A stretch of DNA of 64,000 nt from Nemopilema nomurai (Eukaryota > Cnidaria > Scyphozoa > Rhizostomeae > Rhizostomatidae). The notes below the pieces were generated by a model. The model was not told the DNA's origin and searched no databases. It saw only the letters and a program-made list of their open reading frames with translations. Location: assembly GCA_003864495.1 (NCBI GenBank), contig PEDN01001352.1, positions 868,001 to 932,000 of the forward strand, read 5' to 3'. The translations under genes were made by a program, and so were the position numbers. Below, piece by piece: positions 38,401 through 50,400 of the stretch. The number at the start of each line of letters is the position of its first letter. Positions within the stretch are counted from its first letter, which is position 1.

Positions 38401-41400
38401 AGGACATTTTTAACCCTGCATTTTATCATATCTTGACAATGAACCACTGCAAAAATAAGAGAAGTCAACATTAGAAGCTTTCTAAGGCTGTTTCTCATTT
38501 TTGTTGTTATCATGGCCTGAGACAGAAGCATATTGGCCCAGAATATGATATAAGCACTGAGAAATGCAACCAGTAAGATTCTTCAACAGTCTTTGAGCTT
38601 GACTAGCTTGTTTTTTTCAATCGATGGTACTATTGTTTGTTTTGTTGATTCTAGACATTGATGAATGCAAGGGTGTAAATCAATGCCAACATTATTGCAA
38701 AAACACGGATGGATCGTATTACTGTACTTGCAGAAAAGGCTATGTCCTTTCCTCTGATGGCAGGAAATGCAACGGTATGATCGAGCTACTATCAAATTTT
38801 AATTTAAGGATCGATTCCAACTCCTTTCAGCATGGCATTGGATTTAAGAAAGATATACACTGAACATAGCGTTCACGTTTGAGATTGTTTTATTTCGTCT
38901 GATCACGTGTATCTTTTTCCAACCCTATTGTGAAAGCTAATAACAACATTGAGCAATCCGTCTTTCTGTCTCGTAGTCTCCATCTTTAACAGAACTATTT
39001 GTCTGGGAGAACTTAAAGGTCCTTTAAAAGGAATGCCCCCATCGTGTAGCGAAGCATACCACATTGGTACATCGGCCTTTGCAAAATGCTTGAAGCCAGC
39101 CTACAAAGAATTTTTAATTTCAGATATTGTCTAGATGTTTGCCTTGCAGTGCTTTTTCTGTTGCTAGATTATTATTTGTGTTGCCAGATTTTTCTCAGGT
39201 AACTTCATCACTATCGCTTTTTGTAGCGCTTTAAATGTTTTTTGTCGTACAGATATGGATGAATGCAAACTAGGACTACACGACTGCGACCACACATGCA
39301 TCAACACTGTTGGCTCGTACAAATGCCAGTGTAGGCCTGGGTACATGCTCCTAGAAGATAAAGCAACTTGTAGAGGTAATCCCCTTTTCAACTTCTCATG
39401 TGGTCACCCACTTCGTAATTCACATATCCTCCCTTTTCTGTTCTTTTCACCCTTTCTGTTCTCTTTACCCTTTCTGTTCTTTTTACCCTTTTCAGCTTTA
39501 CTTGCTAATTATTCGTGGGCTTTTCTTCGTCAGCAAAACATCACGGTCGCAAGGCCACTGACTGGAGGAAGGTCCTCGAAAAACAATAGAAGCTTCTATG
39601 ACACACCTAAGCCACGCCCAATTTTATTGTTTGTGAGGAAGCTTTGCTTTCTAGGGTGTTTTTGTCTGCAGGAAGTGTAGCAACTTTTCTGGACTCTGCG
39701 TCACTTAAGAGCTATTTTTAATCATCTTTGGTGGAACTCGCTTAAGCTCAATTCTTCAATCATCTACTTTTGATGCAAATATTTACCAGGATTACAGCTG
39801 TAATCACGCTCCTACCCCATTTCACAATACCTTTCCACAACGGCTGTATTGGCATCATGAGATTCTTGACGTCATTAATTCCTTCTCTGCAGCCATCCCC
39901 TGTAAAGCACTGCCTACTCCGAAGTTCGGCCGCATTCAATGCAGCGGCTTAAACTATGGACAGAAGTGCAATTATCGCTGCAATGCGGGATTCAAGTTAA
40001 CTGGACGCAGTGTGAGAACATGTCAGCTCAACTCGAGATGGACAGGCACAGCACCCAGATGCCAGCGTACGTTACTCTTCATTGCTACCCATCTTCTCTT
40101 TCTTTATTATTTCCCTTTATGCCACCCTTGTGATTTATACCAGCTTAATAGGGGGCTAATGCATATTGAGACTCTAAGATATCGAGATCAGCTCTATTTA
40201 CAATTCAATACATATTCAGTATAAATAGCCTATTGCACTGCAAAATGTGATCTGCTTTTAATGCCAATCGGCACAGTCAAAACATCCTCTTGCTTCAGAT
40301 TGTTGATGTCGATGCTTCTTTCATTGCAGCGACGGAATGTCCCATGCTCCGCCCTCCACTACACGGCTACCTCGAGTTGCCATGCGTCGCCCAATACAAT
40401 TTGTCTTGTACCGTAAAGTGCAACCGAGGCTTCACTCTGGAAGGAGACGGCGAAATCAAATGTGGTCTGGTGAAAGGCTCAGTGAAGTGGATAAACAACA
40501 AAGCGACTTGCAAAGGTAGCAGCGTCGAGCGTAGATAATTGGTTTGCCTTGCTGGTACACACTGAAGGCTGCTTGAAACAGGCTATATATTTGGTTGTTA
40601 TCTCAATGCACTTTTGTTGATAATAAGGATTTCAGATATCGAGGCCTTCTTACCAGCATGATGAATATTGTTTCTGCTAATTCCCTGTTACTTTTCCTGT
40701 GTCTTTTTATCGTTAATGAAGATATTGCCATACCTTAATAATTTCCTATATTGCCATAACAACAATAGCTAAACTGCTTAAATAATCACAAGTGCACATA
40801 CACATCTCGTAGTCAAGAAATTTATTTAGGCCCTTTAGCAGCTATTACATTTATGTTTCCGAGGTTAAACTTCGTCTCTCAGCACTGATTGCTCTTTCCA
40901 TTTTCTCCTGAATGGTTTCTTCTTAATTATAATGATAGATACAAACCTGGTAGCTAGTAGCTGATTGCTAAGGTTTAAAAAATCTTGATTTTCAGAAATC
41001 AAACTCTGCAAGCCAAACCCATGCCAAAATGGTGGCAAATGCCGGTTGAAATTGGAGTCTGGGTACGAGTGTGACTGCACAGGAACGTCTTTCGAAGGAG
41101 ACCACTGCGATGTTGGATCTCTACGCATGCCCTCCTTCCCAAGCCTCGTCAAAGACAAATCAACGGGCTGGATTCAGTTGAATGCCAAACCCTCCAGTGA
41201 CCTAACCATCATCCCTGAGTCAGTGATTGGTGATGTCCAGTTTATACCCAAGAAGCTTAAAATAAAGTAAGGGTCTTTGAAAAAAAACTCCTGCATGTGT
41301 TTTTCACCCTTACAAACAAGGTCATGTTTACGACTGCCGGGGCCCCGGGCCTAACTTTGATTGAGGCCACTTAAAATATACCAAGCAAATTTGTGTCATG

Positions 41401-44400
41401 CTACTCGATTCTCCCCTGAAGTTAAAACCGTTAAGGGTACCCTTGGCCTGGACACAGACTGTTTGCAAATTGACACCGAGGCCATAGCACGTGCAGACAT
41501 TCTGTTCCGACCAAAGTCAGAGCAAGGCCCCACAACTGTGAATGGCTGCATGTTGTTCAGCAGGGTTTACATACGAGTGCCAGAATACGTTTTTGGTTTT
41601 TTGCAAGGCTTGTCATCCATGCGGTTGTTTCAACTAAAGTTTCAGAGCATGGATGCCAAATAGTTTGCAAGAGTGTTATTTGTTATATATGAAAGAAGAA
41701 TGTTTATTGTGTGCTTAATTGACAACGCTTCCAGGTTTGGTCACGGTAGTTGGTTATGCTTTTATTGCTCTTCATACCAGTGCAATTCTTGGCCAGCATT
41801 ATTCAGACGTCATCAATAGTCTTATTATGCTGCTTCTATGAATGCATGCCTTTGTACTGACTTGAAAACGTGCGTGATTTTTTTCCAGCTTTCCACTGAC
41901 TTCGACAAAATTCAAGATCACACCGAGAAGCTCCGGGTTAATAAAGGTGTCATATGCAATGTCGGGTAACAGTGCCAAGCAATTCTCAAAAATACCAGAT
42001 TCTTTTCTTTACGTCGCACCACTTGATGCTTCAGAGGTTTTCACAAAGATGCCCACCCAAGATTTCCCCAAGACGCAATGCCACAAGTTTAAGCTTGATC
42101 GTTGTAGCGCCTCCAAAAATGTAGAGCTGGTATCTTCTTGCCCATGGACATCAAACGGAACGGAAGGGTACCAGTCAGTTTTAGTTGATGACGTCAGACT
42201 TCCATTTTCATTAGCTGGGGTTACGCTACCGGAGCAAGGTCTGAATGCATGGACGTACCGCAAAAAGGGCTTTTTGTCAGTAAGCCGAGAGGTGGGAATG
42301 GTGTTAAAGGATGGAGTCAAGTTTTGTTCTAAGGACAAGGCTTGCAAGAGGGTGACCTATACGAAGGCTGAACATCGCTTTATTGTTCAGCAAAACATTT
42401 TTGCCAGATCACATTTGGATGCGCTGTCGCAAATGATGCCGCATTGGATAGGCCTAAACGTTGAACTGGGCCATAGTGGCTTTCATTTAGGCAATATCCA
42501 GGGTTTGATTTTAAAAGGCCATCAGATGTCAACGCTCAAAGTCTGCGAGCACTTCCCGGCATCGATCAATTCCGGTGTTTTCGCCTTGCAACTTCTGCAT
42601 GTGCCATTGACCCTTAGCCATCTCAGCTCTGAGTCAAGTCTCAAGAGCACATACCCATCTTGTGTAGCGACTGATTTATGCAAAAAGGTGACGTATATTT
42701 CAGTACCTAAGGACAGCAATTTAGACTTGACCCCTGATTTGCGCTCAATGGGCATCAAACACATGCAGCTCAGGATATTTGGCGCTGGCTTCTCCAAGCA
42801 GGCATTTGATGCTGTATGTACCAAAACTAAAGGCAGTGGTCGTGATTGTCTCAAAGGAAATGCATGGCTAAAAATTGCCGGTGGTCTTTCATTCAAGAAT
42901 CTAAATGTCTCGTTGGTGGGTGAAGTTTCTGTGTCCACCGATAATCTGGAAGAGGTATGTAGGCCCATTTGTTGAAGTAGTACAGAAAATTTTGCAATCC
43001 TTTTCATTTACATATAATGTTATTATACAGTTCCTTTTCAAACTAGAAAGAGGAAGAAGCAAATGGACCTAACCCTAGAAATACCTTCGTTTCAATTGCT
43101 AAACTGTGTAATAACTTTGTCAAATTACATAGATGAAGCTGAAAGGTTTACACTGTGTTCCATGGCGCTTCAACAACTTCAAAGACTGTTGATTGTGATT
43201 ACTGCTGATGACTTCAATGAACGTTCCCATCTTCCTGCATAATACCGGTTTATAATAAACTTTTTGGCGATTTTCAAGATTGCTGTGAGATATCGACTGG
43301 AGATTCGCAGCTGTGAATGCACAAGCATCAACTATATTACGATCATTTTAACGGTAACTCTTTCGATTTTAGGCGTCGTATAAAAGGTTTTCAAGTGATG
43401 TGAAGTATGGTTTTAAAGGAAAGGTGCACGCAACTATGTCTGTCAAGGCGGGCGGAGAGTCGATCGACATCCAAGTCGAAGATAAAGCTTCCACTGGTTT
43501 TGGTTCCTTTGGTAAGGAGGCTTTTGCTGCTTGCGCGTAGCATGGCGATCTCCAATGATTGTTGTATGCAGTAAATCATAAAGCTGTAAGCCAGGGAAAA
43601 AGTACAAAATGTGTATATATTCAATTGATATATATCGAAACCTTATGGTTTAGTTTTATACATACATACATATGGTTTAGTTTTATACATGAATTCTAGA
43701 TGAAACGTACCAGGAATGTTTTCAAGAATTTTCGAAAGCTGCTTGTATCTTCAAGATGGAGTTTAATAAGGCCCTGCTGTGTACCCCGATGTTGTTATAT
43801 TTCTAACAATGCGTGAATTGACCAATTGATTGCCAACAACATTTTGATCAACCTAATTCTTTCTATCATTTAGGCCCTGCAACTGTGACATCTAGCCATT
43901 ATGGGTTCACATTCCAAGCAAGATCCCCAGTCCGAATGCGACAAAAGTCATCTTTGGTTTCTTTCCGCCCGGACCAGTCTTTGGGGATTTTCAAAACGCA
44001 AGCTCTTTATGGCTTGCAAGGCGGAACAGTTGTGGGGGTCAGCAACCAGGCCAAGTTGCGCTCCGCCATCCGAAGAATGTCAATGTCGGCCCGCGTTGTA
44101 CCCGGCCTGCTGCGGGTGCTCCGAGCGAAGAGGTCTGTGTTCAAGGCCGAGTATGATGCACTCGACATCTTCAGCAAAACGCTGTCTGCCGCGCAAAATG
44201 ACATGGCAAAGAAGACGGCTGGACCTGCCTGGAATTACCGGAGTGTTTACGAGGGAATCCTGTCTCTGAAGAAGCTCACTGCAACAGCCATTGATATTGC
44301 CGCGTTGCTGAAGAATCGCGTTCCAATCTTAGAAACAAATTACTTGAGAAGGAGCTCAATTCTCAACCAGGCTAAATTTTTTGTGAGAGCCATGAAATTT

Positions 44401-47400
44401 TCGGAAACCTTATCTGCTGTCCCTAAAACGATTCCGCTGTTGGAGAACTATTCAGGAAAAGTGATAACTTATGCAGGAAAGCTGTGCTTCCATGCTCTGT
44501 GTTTTGATAATTTGATGGTCAAAGTTGATGACAGTGGAAAAGGCTCTGACATGTTGCCTATAACGGCCACTTTCCGAGAAAGCCAAACAATAGGTAATCA
44601 ATTCAAGGTTGCCAAGGGGACAAAAATTCACGCGACTGTCTCTAAGAGCTTGGATCAGTTCAAAGTGAAAATGGACATAATTGCCAAGCTATTCGAAAGG
44701 GATGTTTCCACTACCTTGGAAATTGACACGAGTAAGGTCCGTTTTGTCATCAAGGGCTTCAAGCTGGTTGACAATGTTTTATTCGACGTAGAAGTGGCTG
44801 CAGCCAACTCCAAAAATACAAATTGGCAGAACCTTCATTTCAAAATTACGGGAAAAGCGTCGAAAGGATCTTTGGTTGTAAGAGACTTGGAAAATGAAAT
44901 TAAGAACTACATAATTGCTACTTCGAATCTGATTAAGGAGAGGCACCAAGATGCGGCTAAAAAAGTAGGTGTCATTGGCAATGAACTAGCAGCGCTGAAC
45001 GCCAACGTGCGAGAAAAGAAGGCCCTGCTCAAAACAGCCACTGCGAATTATCACCTTTTGAAGGCGGAGTACCACACCTGGGCGACTAGGCTGATTGCTG
45101 CCACGGAAACGTTCAATTCATACCGTGTGTCGGATTTCTTCAAGAACATCGAGAAGTACCTGAACAAACGTTTTCCACTTGCCAAGTGCAACGATACCTG
45201 CATATCAGTGCCTGTGTACTGCATTTGCCAGGAATCGGTGATGGTAGATGCCGATACGCTTCAATGCCAGCTGAAGGACCGACAGGTGATTACAACGGTC
45301 TCAGTACCGTCGCAGGCCAAATGCCCCCTGACTGACTACAGATTCACCCCAATCTACACGGGCACATGTAGAAAGAGTGGTGGAAGGAGCTTGTCTGGTG
45401 CTTTGGGTGGAATCGGAGCTGGAATCGGGGGGATCATTGGTGGCCCCATTGGCGCCGGAATTGGCGGATTAATAGGCGGATTCGTTGGCAGTCTGTTTGG
45501 GTCCTCGTGCAGCGAGACGTATGAAGTCTACAAAGAGGTTTGTCCCTGCTAGTTTTAAATGCTCTTTGCGAATTAATTCAACGACAAAGCGAATGAGTGA
45601 CAAGATAGTGGCAAGGCTCAAGTGTCTAATAACACTGGCCAGTTTAGCTAATTTGCTCTCGTGTGACGATTTTCACACCCAGACTTCCTAATTCTACCAA
45701 TTGAACAAGGGGCCAAAGTTAATTTGCACAGTGCACAGGACTCCTAGTGACTACCCAACCTGATAGGGACTAGTTCAAGCCCTAAACGAAACATAATCGT
45801 ATGAAGCAAAAAAGTTGAGGAAACTCCTTACATTTGGTCGTGTAGATGGATTCCTCTGTTGTTTTACATTGCTTATGCTTTCCCTTATATAGCTTAATTT
45901 GTATTTTAGGTCATGCATCGACAAGTTGACTGTACTTTAAAAACATTTAAGCCAAGGAAAACAGCGTGGAAGGAAGCTGTCTGCTACAACAAAGTGAAAT
46001 CTGTACTTTCGGGCTATGGAAACCCAACCGAGTGTGGATGCAGCAACAGCAACTACTCTTGCGTTGTGACCCAAGACCCTGCGTGTTTAGCGAGCTACGT
46101 AGAGAATGTCACTGCACGACGAGCCTACGTCACAACTCAAATGCAGAACGCTGGCTCGTTCAATGACAGCTTTGACAAGCTTCTAACAGCGGAATCAAAA
46201 ACCCGACAGACCTTCAAAACATTTCTTCAAGGAGAAAAGAAGTTCCTTTTTGCGAAGAAGAATTACGAAAAAGCCGCTGCGATTGTGAAACAGGCAAATT
46301 TGGAGATAACTTTTACAAACAGGAGCTTGAGTAACTTCGATGAAAACTTTGCATTAGAAAGGTGCTTGAGCCGAGTGTTAATAAAAGCCAGCAATAGGCC
46401 ATTGATGGTCAGAAGCCTTACGTTCGAGGCATCTGCAGCGGCGAGAGAGCAGTTGCTGTGCAGTGTAACGACTGAGCGAGCAGACGTAGGCCACGTGACC
46501 GAAAAGTCTATCTTGTTGGATCTGCGTGATTTTGATAAATCAATGGTGAGCGGTGCAAAACTGATTGCCAAGCGGACATTCTGCGAGGAAAAGCTGAGAG
46601 GCAAACGGTCTATAGGCGGTAAAGATGATGTCAAATTCAAGGATCTCTTTGTACAAGGTGATACAGAAGTGCCGGAGAATGCAACTTCGGCCGACAAGGC
46701 ATGCTTAGTTTCAACAACAGCGCTCAGGCTATTGGAAAGGGCCGCATCCGAATTTGTGAGCAAATTGAAGGCAACGGATAAGAGACGTGCTGAAATTCAG
46801 GGATCTTTGAACAATATCAAAGGAAAGATTGGACAGATAGATAACTCCGATGTGCAGGATCAAAACGAGCTTCTGTACTCGCTGGAAAACCAGCTTAAAG
46901 AGGACGTTGGAAGAATGAAGGAGGATAAACTTTTGAAGGAATGGGTGGACAGCATGGAAATCGTCACGGGAGCCAGCAACTTAACAAGGTGTTTGAATTT
47001 CGGAGACTGTATCAAAGAATCCCTTAGGCAGCTGGGCGATCTTCCAAGCATGATAACTGTTGAGAAAGAAGAGTTTCGGGTGTTGATAAATAAAGCCGAA
47101 AATGCTTTCATCGACCTCTTTTCAAGTACGTCAAATAAACCGCTTTCTGCTAAGGCACGTAAATTGAAAAGACGCATAAAGAAAATTTCAGAAGCTTCTG
47201 CCTTTTGCAGTAAAGCTCCTTCCGTGCGTCTAGATAAACCTCCAACAGTAACGGTCGACTCAGGCAGTAGACTGGTAATCAAATGCGTCACTTCGTCAGA
47301 TAAATTAAAGGCCAAGTATGCCTGGTCACAAAATGACGTCATGCTGCTGGCTGAGGACTCGGACACTTTGATTCTCAATGCTGACGCGAGCAAAGAGGGG

Positions 47401-50400
47401 GCATATAAATGTATTGTTTCAAACATTGTTGGAACGAATTCTTCCCAAGAAACATTTGTCGTTGTAAGAAAGAAGCCTGAATTTACAAGTGAACCGAAAG
47501 ACTTCTTGTACTATTCTTCGATGCCAAGGGAAATCAAGGCATTTTTTGCATGCAATGTGACATCTGATCCTCCAGCGACGATTGCATGGTACTTCAAGGG
47601 GTACAAATCTAACAAAGTGGTGCAGTTGGCATCGTCTAAATCGGTTTTACGATTTCGCAAACCAACAAAGCTAGATGCAGGCTACTATTATTGCAAGGCA
47701 GAGAACGAAGTCGGGAGGATTCAAAGTAGAGCAGCAAGACTTGATGTATTGAAAAGCAGCTTACCAAATCAGCTAGTCACTTTGACATACGAGATGCCCC
47801 TTGCACTTGGAAGGAGTGCTGGTGATAAAGATTCATTAGCAAAGAGAGTTGCAAAGGAAGGGAATTTTACACAAAGTCAGCAGCTGAATGTATCGTATGA
47901 ATACAAGGGGAAGAAGGCGATGAATGTTTTCGTTAATGTTCGTGAAAGCCTGGAGGCTGTGTCAGGAGAGAGTGGATTGTCGGAGATAGATATGCTGAGA
48001 CGTCTTTCGAGGTCACGTATTGAGCTGTCAAAGAAAATAGAGAACGTGGTGGAAGCCCTGCGACCTACCAGGGGGCGATCAGCCAGTGGCGGTAGTGGCA
48101 AACTGCTGGGTCTCAGTTTCAACGGCGAACTCTGCCCTCGTGGGTATAGAATCCATGAGAATGGCTTCACTTGTTGTAAGTTGGTCTTACGTTTTCTTTT
48201 ACGTGTATTCAGTCAGTTTTAAGATATCCAATATCTTTCATTGCATGAGTGCCTTATACAATACTCTCTTTCTGTACCAAGTTACAAACAAGTGGCTGAT
48301 TATGTAGGGACGTCATTAAATGGTTATTGGGTTCAATATGCTGATCAAACTTGTGTGGCAGGGAACACATTCTGTTCCACGCTGTACCTTTAGTCATTAG
48401 CCAATCACATCCTCTGCAAGTATGGCACAAGCTTTAAGCTTTTCCGCAAGCTTGCACTAGAACATAACACGACTTATTATGAAAATTCACGACTTATGCT
48501 AAAGCTTGTTGACGCCTTGTGGAACGCGATTGTTTAAGAGGCTATAGAGGCTACGTGAAATGAAACAAGCAATTGGTTCCACTGTTTAGTAATTGGTGTA
48601 ACCATTCTAATCGATTAACGATTCACATCAGTTCATCTACATTCTTAATGCTTTTGGTTTTGACGCCAATTTCTTCCTTGCAGTGGAATGTCAAGTTGGC
48701 ACTTTCGAGCAAAATGGCAACTGCCTCAAATGTCATATTGGTACATACCAAGATGAGACGGGCAAAAGATCTTGCATTCCATGTTCCGCAAACCAAGTGA
48801 CAAAAGAAAGGGGAGCAGTGAACAAATTCCATTGTGTCCAGCCAGGTACAGTACCTAACTCAGCTTTGTTTTATGTCCAGTGAGCTTGCAGTTCAGAATC
48901 TGTGCGAGGAACGCAATAAAGAAATCCATGTCCAATGTCATTTGTTGTATCCAGTCGCCTATGGAGTGATAATTTGCACAACCGCATTGCAAATCCAGGA
49001 TGTATTCAGGGAAAGTGCAACCAAAACTCCTAGCTGCCATAATTGGGTTGAATCTGTTGTAATCAACATTGCAACCTCTTTAGAGATATCGACTCAATGA
49101 ATTCCAATTTCCATTTTTATGCCTTAACATTGAACCCATTGCATGAGCTTTAAATATGATTATCTAAACATACCTTTTTAACGGCCATCAAGACCACTCA
49201 AATACCGAATCAAAACGCATTTTCATCTACTTAACACTTTTTACATTGTTTCCTCTTTTAAAGTCTTTATACTTTTACTTTCAGAGCTTAGAAAGTCTGA
49301 CATCATCTTTGTTTTGGACACATCATCGAGCATCGGTACTGCGAACTGGAACAAGGTGAAGCAGTTCGTGAAAAAGTTCGCTGCGGAATTCGTCACCAGA
49401 GACAACGACTTGCGCCTAGGCGTCGTAACATTTGGATCAACCGCTAGACTGCGAATCCCTCTGCGATCGTACAATAAAAATGATTTCCAACGCCGCGTCG
49501 AGTACCTGTCGTATTACGGCGGCGCAACGATGACATTCTATGGCTTGCTTTCAGCGGACCGCGAGTTCCGCCGTAATTACAAGCCGGGCAGAAAAAGAAT
49601 CGTTTTCGTGATGACCGACGGCAAGTCTTCTTCCTCGAAGAGAACTTCGGGCTTCACGGCTGTACGAATGACATCGTTCCGCCTTTTGAAGCAGGGAATA
49701 CGAGTCATCGCCATTGGGGTTGGCAACAACTTGAACGTAGCGGAGCTGAAAGCAATGGCCTCGTTCCCAAAATTGGACAACACCATCCAGTACAATAATT
49801 TCGATCAGCTGATAACAGCATCAAAAAGAATTTCTGCAGAAGCCTATAAGAGTATGTCTAGATTACCAAGCCTCGTTCTCTACAAGTGTTTTATGCATGC
49901 CTCTATTGACAGTAATGGTATAAGTGACTAGATCAGTCCAAAACTTTTTTATTTCAATTCGAGCTTTTTTACAATCAAAATCCAAAGAACATGTAAACTT
50001 CTCAGCATAAATTCTAGCAGTGATACAGGTTTTTGTATTTGAAACTTAATACTAAGTCAGCATTCAAATTGATATGTTTCCATTATCTTACGGGATTTGT
50101 TGTACATTGATCCAATACCTCTCACTAAACTGCCATGTTCTGCAAGCACAATCGTAGGTAATGATGGCTTATATGTCATCTTGAATGTTGGTAGGAAATA
50201 AATTAAATTGCTCTTTTCAGGCTCTTGTGCTTCACTGGGTAGAGATGTAGCAGTTGTGGTAGAGGCAACAAGTGAAATGTCAAACAGCAAATGGCAGTAC
50301 ACAAGAAAATTTGTGGAGAGGCTCTTGACAAAGCTTGCATCACCTGAGAACAAGATTTCCTTGTCAACATTTGACAAGAACCTCATTGTGAAACGCCAAT

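Larger units (their letters stand above)
31735..39120 (+). repeat. Tandem duplication unit B (EMI/EGF locus)
   Basis: Counterpart of unit A. It keeps the five calcium-EGF exons that unit A has lost between its second EGF exon and the relic exon, and it continues into the long downstream part of the gene that unit A never shows. Introns next to the EMI exons differ by roughly one base in ten, estimated by eye. Confidence 0.85.
34971..39375 (+). other. Run of seven calcium-binding EGF exons
   Basis: Exons at 34971, 35571, 36192, 37718, 38163, 38655 and 39253. Each encodes one EGF repeat, starts with a D-x-D/N-E-C type motif (the second has NVNEC) and is symmetrical phase 1-1. The Gly-Ser/Gly-Phe/Tyr-x-C-x-C core is present in all. 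The second repeat has eight cysteines instead of six. Confidence 0.93.

Noticed and set aside
45541..45552. Stop codon after CysProCys as the end of a separate protein starting at 43874
   Set aside because: The exon has a GTTTGT donor at 45538, and the next exon at 45910 continues in phase for 755 codons. Ending at 45552 would orphan that exon. An alternative short isoform by intron retention cannot be excluded.
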